Positions 12,270-24,234 of a stretch of DNA of 64,000 nt are shown piece by piece (within the stretch, counting starts at the first letter, position 1; every line of letters begins with the position of its first letter). The DNA comes from Hymenopellis radicata (taxonomy: Eukaryota > Basidiomycota > Agaricomycetes > Agaricales > Physalacriaceae), in assembly GCA_015501595.1 (NCBI GenBank), contig JADNRX010000067.1:124001-188000 (forward strand), given 5' to 3'. A program made the translations under genes and the position numbers. The notes under the pieces were generated by a model, which was given only the letters and a program-made list of their open reading frames with translations, was not told where the DNA came from and made no database searches.

Positions 12270-13782
12270 ATGGCATATCCCCCCAACTGGCTCTTCACAC
12301 TCTTTTCATTCCTTGGACTCGTTCTCGTTCTCCTCCCCCTACCATGGCATCTCCAAGGTGTGTCCACATCTCCGATCGCGCAGGGAATCCTCGTTGACGC
12401 TCAGTGAATGGCAGCTTGGAATATAGGCACCTGCGCCTACATGATCTGGACGACCATCGGCTGCTTCATCACTTTCGTCAACTCCATCGTGTGGAACGGC
12501 AGGTTCCGCGACATAGCGCCTGTTTGGTGCGATATCAGTATGTTAGCGCCACATTTCTGAGAGGGCGGTTCTGATGAGACCTAGCTACTCGTATAACGAT
12601 GGCTTGAATGTTTCCGTTCCGGTGTGCATGTTGTGTATCAGCCGCCGGTTGTATCACATCGCGACGTTGGATCCGTTGAAAAGGACCATCAAGCAGGTGC
12701 GATTTTGTCTTGACCAGTGATCAGTTCCGTGTGTTCACTTTTAGTGCTTAGCGTCATCGCGAAATGATCTTTGATCTTTGTCTGTGTATCCTTGTCCCTG
12801 TTGCTCAAGCAGTCGTCGGTGAGGATCTGCATTTTCATGATAGATGCAGTCCTGAGAATTAATGTTCTCTGCTACTAGCGTACATCCCTCAAGGCCAACG
12901 TTATGTTATCTACGAAAATCTGGGCTGTTACCCTGCGATATCCAATAACTGGGTCGCACTGCTCCTCTTCAGCTCGTGGCCCGTTATATTGGGGTTTATT
13001 TCAGCGGTGTACAGCGGTACAAGTCCCCACTTCACCTCCCTTCTCACGCCAATCACGCTTTCTATAGTCCTCAACCTCATTCTATTCCGCAAGCGGCAAA
13101 AGACCTTTGAAAGGATGCTTTCCCCCCACCACGGTCTCACAGCCGGCCGTTACACGCGCCTAATGTTCATAGCCATCGCCGACATCGTCTTCATGGTCCC
13201 ACTCACTTTATACGTCTTCTGCATGAACGCGGCGCACCTCATTCCGTGGATCAGCTGGGAGGAGACGCATTTCGGGTTCAACGTAATCTATGTGTACCCC
13301 GCAGCGGTGTGGCAGAACGGGAGCGGGTTTATGCTTGAGGTCGAGCGATACTTCTCGCCGTTCTCGGCTTTCGTGTTTTTCGTCACTATTGGGTTGACGA
13401 GAGAAGCCAGGGCTAATTATCGGAGGGCGGTTGAGTCCGTGCTGTCGGTTTTTGGATTCTCTTTGGGCCCAGTCAACAAGCGCGCGAGCCTAACGACTGA
13501 AATCGACACGGAGATTGGGTTCACGCCAGTCGAAACTCGTGGACGGGTTTCCATTGCTTCTATGTACGGAAATGTGCACCCTCTCTTGATAACAGAGTGC
13601 TCACCATATGTTGTAGTGGCGCGGCTGTTGAGGGCGGCGCAGCCCAACCCATCTACTTGCACTCCAACTTTGATCGTTTAGAGTCACAGGCCACAGACAC
13701 AATGCATATCAAGAAACCGCCAATGCCTACTTACGCACCGCCACCGCCGGCATATTATCCAGCATATCAGTCCAAGGAGTAG
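12270..13782 (+). CDS. STE3-like: STE3-type mating pheromone receptor (fungal GPCR)
   Basis: Seven exons join into a STE3-family receptor: 12270-12357, 12415-12537, 12585-12696, 12752-12818, 12879-13016, 13068-13563, 13617-13782, each bounded by GT and AG. Landmarks are the N-terminal helix LFTLFSFLGLVLVLLPLPWH, then AWNIGTCAYMIW, NSIVWNG, the family hallmark APVWCDIS followed by TRI, ISRRLYHIA, a loop with QGQRYVIYENLGCYP, a helix ending in FISAVYSVLNL, FRKRQ, YTRLM and a cytoplasmic tail rich in proline and tyrosine. It would sit in the plasma membrane and sense lipopeptide pheromone for mating or nuclear pairing. Exon 3 reads TRITMA then TGA at 12605-12607; adding one T (GCTTTG) gives LNVSVPVCML. 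An alternative donor at 12526 (GTGCGA) avoids the stop but deletes CDIS. No pheromone precursor gene was recognised nearby. Confidence 0.85.
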
Positions 13783-13936
13783 GTCTGTACATAACCCCTG
13801 TTATAGTATTACTACTTGTATACCATCCAAACCCTCTCCGTGAAGATGTAGAGTATTGCTCATTTCAATTACCCTTCATCCCGCTGAGGGGACGACGCCT
13901 TGCATCGTTACGTGCAATTTGCTATACACCCTCACT

Positions 13937-15139
13937 TCATAAATTTGCTCTCATCCCTCCAAGCTTCCGCCCAAACCTAAACGCCCAATTATCCCTCTCC
14001 AAAAACCGCCACATCAACCTCTCCTTCAAGCCCTTCCCCTTCCACTCCTCCACCCTCCTTGGGAACAGCTCCACAACCCCCGGCGCTGACGCATCGTGCG
14101 CTAGGAGCGTCAACACATCCGGGTGCGCGTCGAGCCGCGCGATTTTCGCCAACGTGTCCGCCGCTTCGATGCCATTGACGTATATGGAGGAGTAGTCAGA
14201 CGGCACGGTCAGCATCGGCGTCGCCCCAAATGCGCGGAAATCCTGACTGCGTGCCATCGAGTTCATGATATGCCCGGGACATGGGAAGCGGGCATGGTGA
14301 AGGGGCGTTGGACGCAGTACGCCAGGGTGGTGGCAGCAGTCCCCGCCAAGGAAGACAAAGGTCGTGGGTGTTACGCGTGCGAGGGAGGATATGTGTCCGG
14401 GTTGGTGCTACGTGCAATTTAGTCTTATGAATTCGAGTGCACTTGAACGTACCCCTGGTGTATCCAACAAGTACAAGCTTCCGTCTCCAAAGTAATCCAT
14501 GGCACGTAGATCCTCGATACGCAAGTCGGTATTATCGAAGGATATGATGTTGATCTTACGTCCTCTTAAAGTTGAATGAGCAGCTTAACAACTTGAGGGA
14601 GACTGGACAACACACGAGGTATCACTCTCCATAAGCGGAGCATCTTTGAACGTCGGATAAGTCTTCAGATTAGTCCCAGCACCGACCACCAGTTCCGTAG
14701 TCGACGGAAACTTCGACATGTCACCGATGTGGTCAAAATGATTGTGACTGTATCAGGGCGTCAGTCATCACAGAATGCCCATTCAAGAATCTTCGCACCT
14801 CCAAATAACTGCCTGAATGTCGTTCAGCGAGATGCCATTCTTCACCAACTGTTCGGGCACATCCTCAAGAACGACTGTAACAGACTGCCCAAGGAAAGTC
14901 GTATCCAACGCCTCGCGCACCGCAGGCGCCAGCCCTTCCCGGTCCTTCCTAGCTCCAAGATCGAATAAGACCTTCCCCTTCTCGTGCTCAATAAGAAAGG
15001 CATAGACGGGAGCATCCCAGTCTTCATATCCTTGAATGACTGGCCTCAACACAAGCGAGGCGGGAATCCTAAACAAGTCGCCAGCGTGTATGATGGAGAC
15101 GTTGACAGTGGAGTTGGAGATGGGTATGTCCAGAGACAT
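13937..15139 (-). CDS. Metallo-beta-lactamase-fold hydrolase (lactonase-like)
   Basis: Minus-strand gene starting at 15139 with MSLDIPISN and ending at 13937. A 51-bp intron (14748-14798) joins VIW to SHNHFDHIGD, giving the metal-binding HxHxDH motif. Downstream exons give LYLLDTPG joined across a second intron to HQPGHISSLARV, then FLGGDCCHHPG, the usual second metal-ligand region. The C-terminal part (13937-14266) has DVLTLLAHDAS, the late DxxH-like position. Length of about 330 residues after splicing fits fungal proteins related to N-acyl-homoserine lactonases and other quenching lactonases; the true substrate cannot be read from sequence. It converges with the STE3 gene, with 154 bp between the stops. 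No inactivating change was seen in the parts checked; the internal exon at 14420-14730 was only roughly resolved. Confidence 0.8.
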
Positions 15140-15900
15140 GGCGTGGGGATGGGAACGAAGGGTTTACCGCGCTTATAAGAGAAGGGGCACGTGAACGAGA
15201 GCTTGGAAAAGTGTGGCTACGTTGGTCGGTCAGAAGAGCAAAGTTGAGGAGGGTCATCTGCGCTCGTGGGTACGAGCTGGGTACGAGTTTAGAATGGCTG
15301 AATAGGCCTCTCAAGTAAAATCCGTACTAAGCTATGATTGGGATCTCAGAATGTGTGTGTAAAAGAAAAAGGGAAGCTCACCTGTTGAATACGTCATCGT
15401 GTACTCCTCGAACCAGTACGTGAGGTGATTATCGTCCTGTCCGTGACATGAACGAAGTTCAGCTTGCGTTCCCTTGCTGGACAAGGCACGATATAGAACC
15501 GTCTCCGCCTACAGTGTATCGGTACGTTTAGATAGTATGAGCGGGACATCGCCCGTGTTTCCTGAACATTAGTTGTACGATTGTTCATGCTCTCCAGATC
15601 GTGAAGGCCGAAAGTAGAGGGTGACGGCAGCGGCCGTGTAGGACGATGGGTGTTTCGAATGGGAGCCTATGAGGCTCAAGCTCATAGACCCATCGGGTTA
15701 GATGTCGGCGGAGAATTGGCAGACTGTAAACTTGAGGCTGACGCTACCGGAACTTACCGGAACGAGCGCAAAAAGTTGTTGAGCGTGTCGCCGGGTTGGC
15801 CTAAGGATGCCGGGTTGGAGGAAGACACGGTGGAAGGTGGGAGAGAGACGGCGATCATTGGCTTGAACGCTGACGCGCTAACGAGGGATGGCCAGAGTGA
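15140..15900. other. Intergenic between hydrolase and duplicated block
   Basis: The first 200 bases are the likely promoter of the minus-strand hydrolase. The plus-strand frame from about 15650 is open through 16042 and reads acidic residues (DSESEIEEDLPNWEG) that run into the duplicated block; it may be a broken N-terminal exon of the same GT61-like gene. Nothing else is supported. Confidence 0.4.
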
Positions 15901-18760
15901 CTCGGAGTCAGAGATCGAGGAGGACCTGCCTAATTGGGAAGGACCTACTTTTGCTCATGGCATCACGATGTCGCATACGCCTCAAGGAGGAGAAAGCCGC
16001 TCGCGGGCGGCCACGGCCAAGAAGATGTCCCCGCGTAATTGACAAAGAGGAGGTCCTCCTCGAAGCGCGAGTACGCCACATCCAGGATGACGCGTGGTAG
16101 ATGTTGAAGGAAGCAAGCAAACCTTTTCGGTTGCTGCGTCAAGCTCTTCAGTCCTTCTGGTTGGGCGCTTTCAACCCCAAGTCTTGAAATCCACTCCTTC
16201 GTCCACAGCTGCTCCCACTCTCGCATAGCGCCGCGTGACGGACACGGATTCAATACGCCGCATTCCCCTCTATCATGGAGGAGGATTGGCAGGACCGCGT
16301 TGTCCACCGCTGGATTGCTAACAACGACGAAGGACTCTGAAACGAGATGCGACGGAAGCTCGCTACCGAATCCTGAGCCGGCTCTTAGGACTGGGAAGAC
16401 AAGGTTTCCCCACCTAGGCACGTCGTCCAACTCGCCTTGCAAACCTTTTTCGTCATGGACATCTATCCGACTTGGTATAGTGTTCATCTGCCCTTGCAGG
16501 AATGCTAACTTTTTCCACCCTCAGATTCAACTCCGTGTCAGCTATTCACCATGGACGTACAAGGTAAGCCGCAATGAAACGGACTTCCGAGTCGGTTCTG
16601 TTCTGTTCCACGCAAGTTTTACGTTGTCATCTAACGAATACAATAACCTTTTGATTCTCTTGCTTATAGTGAGCCTGGTGGAATCGTCCTCAGCATGTAA
16701 GTCGGGAATCCTAATGCTTTTTTGAGGTGACCCATGACTGTTTCTTGGAAGCGCCCACATCTGAACGTGGGCGCGTGTCTCAGCGGCAAATCGTCTAAGT
16801 AGTGATGTTCGATGATTCCCTTTTTCTCTCTTTGGTTTGTGGATCGCACGGGTTGATTCAACTTTTGAAGGACTGCCCCAAAAACAAAAAAGGTTAACCA
16901 CGGTGACCCATAACAGGTCGAGTCTCAATTCACTAAGATCCACCTCCTGTCACCGCCGGGCTCTCACATCGTTTGTCCTTCTCGCCGCCGCCCGTCCTGG
17001 ATGCGGAAAGCAGAAGAGATCACAAAGAGGACGTCCACCACGTTGATTTCCTTGCCATGCGCCCTTTCAGAATGTCCTGGACGTGGCCTCAGTCCGATGA
17101 TGCGTCGATCTTGATGAATTTTTTTGACAGACGATGCCCACGCACGAGATCGACAGCGGAGAATCAAGCTGAGAAAAAAAAGTGTGGCCGGCGGTCCATC
17201 TTGAGTTGAAGCAGATAGTTGCAGTCGTGTCGGCTCTCTAGATCCAGTCGTGATGGAAGTCGGAGGAAAGAGCGTGCCACGACGCTTAATCCCGAGGTGC
17301 GCAAACAGCCTGACACGGACGCCTGTCGCAACGGATAAGCGTTTGCATATATGTCTTTGTAGCCGATGTCAAGTTTTAGAGCTGACATTTTTCTTGCTCG
17401 ACGTGTTTAGCAAGACCTAGTGACGGCGAATTCACCGTGGCTGGGTATCTGTGTGGCATCATAAAAATACGGCGGGTCCGAGTCTTGCAGCCAACGCCTT
17501 AGTATCCAATCAGCCGTTAGACTAAACTGAGATGAAGAAACCGACTAAGAAGCACCAGTTATCATTTCTAAACACAAAGGTGCATAATGAAATGCCAAAA
17601 CTAGTTTCCAGATGGAGGTCCAGCGAGCATGTTACCCGATTGACGAAACACGCCCATCAGACATTAAGGTGGATATCACAAAGAGGAGAATTCTCAGGCC
17701 GGCTTACGCATTCGAACCTCTGAGGCTGGTGAAGGGACACACGAAAGAGGACGCACGGGAGGAAGATCTCCTCCGGAAGGCACGTAAGGGAGGACCTCCG
17801 CCTGCACTTCCTCCCCGCACCGTCCACGACCTCGATACACGCGAACAGCGGGGATCAAATGAATCAATGTCGGGGTAGGCGGACGAGGAGGAAGCCAGCT
17901 AGCGTGCTGAATAAGTGTTGGGGGAGTAAGGCGCAGGGCCCGCACCGCCGCTAGGTTCATAGTAGCACGGCCATGCCAGAGAGAGGGTTCCTTGAATACT
18001 AGTTGTAGTATCTCACCCTTTGGACTATCAACTTCAACGTGGACGCATGTCTCAGTTGATAAGCGTCCCATACACCCCTTGGCAGGAATTTTTGATGAAG
18101 AGTCCTAGAACCCTTGGTAAAAACGAAATAATACGGACGGCGTCCGCGCAGGAGCGAAAACAAGAGGTGCGAGCGAAAAAATTGTGCATCTGGATAAGAA
18201 TACACTATCAGCCATCATCCCATGCAGCTGCTATGCCACGCTGGATGGAGATCTCTACGCTATTAGTATACGAGACAAAAACTCGGACTTGATACCGGCG
18301 TTGTGATCTGCGAAGGAGCAGAAGAGGATGGGGCATTCGCTGAAGGACTGATATGTACCAATAACGACTTTGTCGTCGACACTCTGGAAGTTTCTCACCT
18401 CAAGCTTGACCGTGGCGAGACAACATACAACGCGACCAGCCTGCGACGCGTATTGGCCTAGCTGGTAAGTGCTTCACTGGCATGATGCCCCGAAAGGTAA
18501 AGTTTTTTTGTCGATAAAAATGCAGCACGTACCCGGGCCTAACCTTAGTTCTACATGCCAAAAAGAGCCCACGGAACGCGAGGATGTGCGCTCGCCGCAC
18601 GAAAAAACTCCTGTCGGCACTAAGATGAATGTCACAGATAGCTGCTAAGCTACTTGGGATTGCCCGGAACCACGACTCTAGCGTGTTGATGAATGAAAGA
18701 CGGCGCATGCAAGCAGAGCGGAGTTAGACTAGGAGGAGGTAGTAAGAACAGAGGCAGGTG
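15901..18760. repeat. Duplicated block, copy 1
   Basis: This block is repeated at 45420-47950 (copy 2) and in part at 49740-51840 (copy 3); its first 1 kb is also at 10790-11660. Shared landmarks are GAGGACCTGCCTAATTGGGA, the palindrome GCGCCCAC-N8-GTGGGCGC (16751-16774), stem-loop motifs at 16767, 17315 and 18040, the GCCGTTAGACTAAACTGAG motif (17514), GCATTCGAACC (17710) and AAGAGCCCACGGAACGCGAG (18563). No copy has a long intact frame. The order of landmarks is kept between copies, so the whole block was duplicated and then diverged by small indels. Confidence 0.75.
18040..18070 (+). repeat. Stem-loop motif, GGACGC/GCGTCC form
   Basis: Perfect arms GGACGC (18041-18046) and GCGTCC (18063-18068) around ATGTCTCAGTTGATAA. 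Confidence 0.7.
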
Positions 18761-19460
18761 AAGAAGAAAAAGTCAAAATCACAATTCGGAGGCAGCGCAT
18801 TACTCTCGAAAGCCCTTGTCCGGATGGTTGCGGGTGTCATGTACGTTCCATGGGCTAGATGCGGACGCGTACCGCAGTAAGTGTTCACCATTTGTCCATT
18901 GCCATTTAGGTCCCAATTTACTCCATGATGAGACGAGAGGCGCGCAGGTATAGCACGACGAGAGGAGATGCCCAACCAACGACGATGTTTGCAGACTCAC
19001 GAAGCAGAGACGATGAGGAAGAGGAAGCTGCGAAGCCTGAGGAGGAGGACAAACATGCTCCGTCCTTCGTGTTTCCCGATTCCCGTCAAAGGGCCAGGAA
19101 CTTGAAGCCGGTATGATGTTAGTACACCGCCGTCGCTGCTTCCGCCCCCATCCTCTTCAATCCTTCAATCCCACTCCTCCCTTCTTTCAGGGCCTCTGCG
19201 CAATACGCGGTCCTCAGGGATCCGCAGCGCGCAAGAACGGGGAGGCTGGGACGGTGCAAGCATGAGAGGAGATCGTGAGAGGCAAGCGTGGGTGGTAAGC
19301 GGATGTGCAAAAAAAAATGCACAGTCTAACGACATGTAATATTGACCCAAGATAGCTGCTACACTATCCGGGACAATGTAGATCCATGAATCGGACATCA
19401 TAAGTACTGAATTTGATCTTAGAACCAAGTTTACGAGTACATCGAGTTGAGTTGTGTAAC
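18761..19460. other. Intergenic, possible exon remnant
   Basis: A plus-strand frame at 18925-19116 reads an acidic stretch (DDEEEEAAKPEEED) with no family resemblance. It has no paralogue elsewhere in the window that I could see. I do not call a gene. Confidence 0.3.
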
Positions 19461-20786
19461 GCGAAAAGGAGGTCCTGCCTAATTGGGAGGGGATTACCTC
19501 GGGCTAGTCAGCTTTTTGTACCCTCCCATCATGATCATCAGATTCATTATCTTGCCTACGCCTCGAAGGAAGAGGGAGCGGCCCAGCTACGACCGAGAGG
19601 ATGTTAAAACGGCAACGAGGAGGTCTTCTCACGTACTCTTCATAATACGACGCGAGTACACCCAAGAAGACTTAGGATGGCCAAGCAGGACATGTGGTGG
19701 AGGCAGCAGGTCGACAATAAATGACTCTTCTTAGTCCCTACGACACTATCACCATCTCGTCGTCGCCCAGCTCTTCTGCCTCATCTGGTCACCTTTCGGA
19801 TATCGATTGCTAGCGCGCCGCGTTTCCCTCTATCACCGTCGAGGTCCAGCAGGACTGGCAGGATCGCGTAGTGCACAGTCAGAGCGCGGACAACAACAAA
19901 GTGTTCCTACTCCCTCTCCTTCTGCTTACGGACTGCAGTGCATCACATCGAGGTGTAATATGCGGGAGCCAGACTCAGCGCATCGCGGCGGAGGGCCCAC
20001 GACTACATGCAACTGGACGACCTGAAGGGCTTGTCAGGAAAGGGCGGTGGGATGTGGTGGGAGAGCGTCCGACAGAACATGCTCAGTTTCGCGGGAATTG
20101 CGCCACGCACGAAGGAGGACAAGGTGGTCATTACTTACGTGTCGCGGCAGGGCGTGTCCCGACGGAAGCTCACCGCCGAATACCACGACTCGCTGGTAAC
20201 TGCGCTCGTGGCGCGGAAGAACAAGGAGTACGAGGATTATATCCGCGTGGATAGGTTAGCAGGAATGAATGCTGCGGGTGTGAAGCACGCAGACGCTGCG
20301 ATGGGCGGGAAGAAGAAACGATGGGAGCTGACGGTCATGGCGGCCGAGACGATGACCAAGGACGCGCAGATCGCGCAGGCGGCGAAGACTACCGTGATGC
20401 TAGGAAACGGTCTGAGCCACCTCGTGTGGATGCCGCCATCTCGCACGTCCGTCGAGGCTGGCGATGTGAAGACGACGTCTGGGCAGCGCGCGGTCATTGG
20501 GCTGTTCTACCCCGGCGGGTTCGCGCATGACTATCACTGGACGGGCATGCGCACTATGCTGTGCGATACGTGGTATACGCACCCGGATGAGCCGGGGGTT
20601 AATTACCCGGAGGGGCTCCAGGAGAATTATATTCCGGTACATGGGGAGACGGTGGCGACTGTGGTGGAGCGGACTGGCGCTGGAGACGAAGGGCCACATA
20701 TAGAGGCAGATACCCGTATATATACATGCATGCATTTGTTGTTATCTACATTCACTCCCTGTATACAGTACCTATTATTTATCTAG
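19461..20786 (+). pseudogene. GT61-family glycosyltransferase, best preserved copy
   Basis: The 3' part (20007-20786) is an open frame of 259 codons resembling the C-terminal half of fungal GT61 (DUF563) glycosyltransferases. Visible are KVVITYVSRQGVSRR, WELTVMAAETMTKDAQI, LGNGLSHLVWMPP (family form is usually GxHGNGLTHLxWM; the HG is missing here), FYPGGFAHDYHW and THPDEPGVNYPEGLQ. Upstream in another frame are VFLLPLLLLTDCSASHRG and CGSQTQRIAAE, the usual preceding segment, so the gene is frameshifted near 20000. The block opens with CCTGCCTAATTGGGA (19470), as do other copies. GT61 enzymes act in the secretory pathway; here no signal peptide or complete start was found. Related fragments lie at 44645, 48200, 60590 and 62960. 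Confidence 0.75.
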
Positions 20787-22799
20787 CTTTCGCGGGTTTA
20801 CAACACGATGGTTGGACGAAGACGATGAGCATCACAGTATAATACAGAGCGAGAGCAATGTTGGAAAGCCACAACGCGTTGAACTTTCTGTCAGTCCCGG
20901 TGAGATTAAAAGACGAGTAAGTAAAGTTTAGAGCAGGGCAATTGAGTTGGGAAGACGTCTCTGCGTATCAGCAGTGAAGAACCCAAACACGGGTCGCTAT
21001 CCTCCATGCGCGGATCCCATTGCTCTTCCACTCACGCTTCCGTCCTCTTATGCTTCTCCATGAGGTTACAAGGCCGCCAGAGAGGAAAAAAGGCACACTA
21101 TTGTCATGGCACAAGCGCTGGTCCCGAAATGGAAGAGGGTTCCGGAATGAGGAAGAGTCGCCGAATAGCGGTTGCATGTCTCGCCCCCGAGGAAAAGGTG
21201 TAGTATAATTGTTCGTGTATCCTTCAGGTTTTGCCAAGACTTCCCTTAGATGAAGACAAGGCTATCTCTCTGCTCTCTCGACGTCGAGATGGCGGTGCTT
21301 AGTCCTTCTAATCAATCAAGACGACCCGTATCCCCCAGGCTGAGCGTTGAGTTCTAGTAGTAGCGACGTTGCCGAGTCATGCGTCATTGGTACAAAACAC
21401 TGCGAAAGGCTATGGAGCTGCTAAGCATCCGTTTCGCTTGTGACAGTGTATTTTTACACCCTGCCAATTGGGATATTATCAAAGCTTTGGCAGTAAGCAT
21501 GAACCGGAATTTGAAGGAAGGGACACTCACCAAACTCGCAGCGGACGTGTAGCTCAGTCGATACGCCGCCGGTAAGTTGAGCCACATTTGAAAACACCTT
21601 TTTCCCCAAGAAGTCTTTGAACCCATCGCAGATTCGCATCTTGTCTTTCAAAGTTTTGCTCCTGGCTTCAAGACGGTCAACTTGCGAAAACACAGCTGGA
21701 TACATACTTTGAACTTTAAGATGACGTGGACGTGTACCGCAGCCGGTAAGCGTCCACCTAGGGATACTCTCCTTATTTTGCTTCGACCGGAGGGAATAAC
21801 GTGCGAGCGGGGATTGGAGCACATGTCACGAGAGGTGCAAGACCCCGTCCCCCAGACGGTGCAGCATGAAGAAGAACAGTGCCGAGATGACATGGTTGTA
21901 CATCCCTCAATGCAACAAGTGAAACCAAGGTCCAAAGCTATGGAAATGACATGCTTACCTTCACTTTAAGAGACAGAAACACTCGCGTCTTCGCTTGAGG
22001 TGTAAGTATGCCAGACTGCCGGCGGACACGTATCGCAGTTGGTACGTGTTTGTCGCTCGAACGTTTCGCGGCAAGATTTTTTCTGGAAATAATCCGCAAG
22101 TATGCCGCCTCTCTCAAGACCCTTGTACTCGCTCGTCTTTGGTTCCGTGATCTGACCGGGCCCAAAAGAAAAAAAAACAGAAGGTCAACGGACTACTTAT
22201 GACACATTTGACGTGGACACGTACCGCAGTTGGTAAGTTGCTACATGCTTATACATAAACTCAACGTCAGATTTTTTAGCCTTGCTTGAACCAAAAATTG
22301 AAACTGACCCGTATTGTGATGCGAATCCAAGTCCCGCCAGGGAGTCGGCCCTCTTTCGTGGTTCGAGTCACCCAGAAGGTCTAGTCACGTTTGATTGTCG
22401 TTGACGGTCGAAAGAGAGAAAGAGTTCGTGTGGCCTAGACTGAGATGAAGAAATGAAGACGAAGGTTCGTATTGTATGCCTGCCAGGCGTTCGTAAGGTT
22501 AATTACAAAAAAGGCTAGACGGTATTATCCCAACAAATTCAGAATTAGAGAGCATGTAGCCGATGAACCATACACGCTTGCCGTCGCTTGGTGACTTTGA
22601 ACCCTTAGAGACAGAGTACCACGCTGCAAGGGCTCAGTTTGATGTACATGGTTCGCCGTAAGTCCCTCAGGTACCCCTACACATCCAGTTTAGCACTTCT
22701 AATCCTTACGCAGGACAAGCATTGTCTCGGAGAACACGGGCGACAACAGCAACCGCCATTCAGGCTATTCGGTGGGATGAGGAAGATAGTGCCCGTTCA
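20787..22799. repeat. Non-coding stretch with four stem-loop motif copies
   Basis: No gene is supported. Stem-loop motif copies lie at 21541, 21727-21756, 22023 and 22214. The copy at 21541 contains TGTAGCTCAGTCGATA, the closest match in the window to a canonical tRNA A-box. Between 22214 and 22470 the unit resembles the one at 43221-43430 (GGTAAGTTGCTAC, then GGAGTCGGC, then GAAAGAGA-AAAGAG). Confidence 0.6.
21727..21756 (+). repeat. Stem-loop motif, TGGACG/CGTCCA form
   Basis: Perfect six-base arms (21727-21732, 21751-21756) around TGTACCGCAGCCGGTAAG. Good reference copy for building a model of the family. Confidence 0.75.
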
Positions 22800-23605
22800 A
22801 AGGAAGTACACTCGTTCGTAACGAAGATCAGCAATGTCAAAGAAGTCGGCGGTTCACATACAAGAAGGAAAGGACGGTCGCATGTATGATGTATCAGTCT
22901 CGTAGCGACGCTAACGTGTACGGCATTGTTTTTGGTTTGGGCAAGAAACGGCGATGACATCTGTAAGATTCAGGATGTGTTGTATGCGGGAAACCCTCCA
23001 AGCTTTGACCGGTCACAGTTCTACCGCAAGTCGCGCGTCCAGCACATCGTTCCAGTAAAGCACGGTGTCTAAACAAAGTCATGAAAAAAGCTCAAGGCGA
23101 GAGAGGAAGCACCTACAGGCAGATGTGCATGCCATGATCGCAAAAATTCGACAAGTAAGATGAGACGGTCGGGGAAGAGCGCGACGTGTCTGGGAGTGCG
23201 GGACGGTAAGTCTGGCAACGGTATCTAAAGGCGTACTCAAGACAACCTTCGCCTGCACTCCAATAATCATCGCTGGCAAGGTGCTGAGAAAGTGGCCGGC
23301 TATATCGGGAGAGGAGAAATCAGCTTGAGAGATCATACCAACAGGTGTGGAAGACGTACAGCGGACTTTGGGTAACCAATCTGAGTGATCATCTCGCCCT
23401 CTGGCGGGGATGAATGGGCCAAGCTCTCCAAGTTCTCGAAAAGATCGCGTGAGGCGACGAGTCCACGCCTGGTATCAAAGATGTCGCGGGTAGGGATCAA
23501 AAATCTTCATGTAGCCTGGTGATATTTTCGTGTTTTCTCGCCGAGATGCGTAGAATTCGTCACTCTGAAATGATTGCGCATAAGCAGTCGCGCAGAAAGT
23601 ATATG

Positions 23606-24215
23606 TGGTGGTCGGCAATACTCACCAAATTCAAACTCCGACGCTGGCAGAAACCGTGGTCAGGCATTTTGGGGAGCTGTCCAGCCTCATCCCGCCCCTT
23701 TTGCAGGAAGTTTGTATGGGAGTATTTCATGGCATGACATGTCTGATAAAAGTTGTGGTTGTACATTTTTTATTTAATGCTGGGAACCTTGCTATATGCG
23801 TGTCTATAGCCCTCAGACTTGAGATATCTCTTGTCGATGGTACTATTTCGGAAAAGTACAACGACAACTTTTCTCTACAGGTAATTATCCGTCATTTGTG
23901 TACCGACATCAGGATGTCCGCGTGCTGAGGAAGCCTGTACAGCTCAGTACGGTTGTTCTGAGGGCGGATGGCCGGTCCGAAACGCCGGAACGTGCTTCCT
24001 GGCTCTCGAACTTCGGTATTTCTGCCTCCTTGCATGCCCATACTCTCTGAATATCCCTCTATTGTATTTACGATGCTATTGTCGCGTTTCGGGGAGCATA
24101 AGCATGTTTAAGACGAAGCATTACACAGTGTGGCAGCAGCGGACAGGGGCCTACTTCCTATTACGGCAGTACCACTCTTACGATCACCGATTTTTGGCAC
24201 AGTTGCCGACCACCA
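23606..24215. mobile_element. 610-bp non-autonomous DNA transposon with proven empty site
   Basis: Perfect 13-bp terminal inverted repeats TGGTGGTCGGCAA (23606-23618) and TTGCCGACCACCA (24203-24215), with weaker similarity for about 14 more bases. The flanking 7-bp GTATATG is duplicated (23599-23605 and 24216-24222). The duplicate locus at 55182-55188 has a single GTATATG and uninterrupted flanks. A 107-codon frame inside is unrecognised and probably not a transposase. The superfamily is unclear: 7 bp is unusual, and an imperfect 8-bp duplication would suggest hAT or P. Confidence 0.9.
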
Positions 24216-24234
24216 GTATATGCCATAGATATGC

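Noticed and set aside
18400..18708. Minus-strand 102-codon gene repeated at 47541-47789
   Set aside because: Only part of the frame is kept in the copy, and it spans non-coding repeat sequence.
21541..21575. True tRNA gene
   Set aside because: The A-box-like TAGCTCAGTCGATA is convincing, but no B-box at tRNA distance and no acceptor-stem pairing are present.
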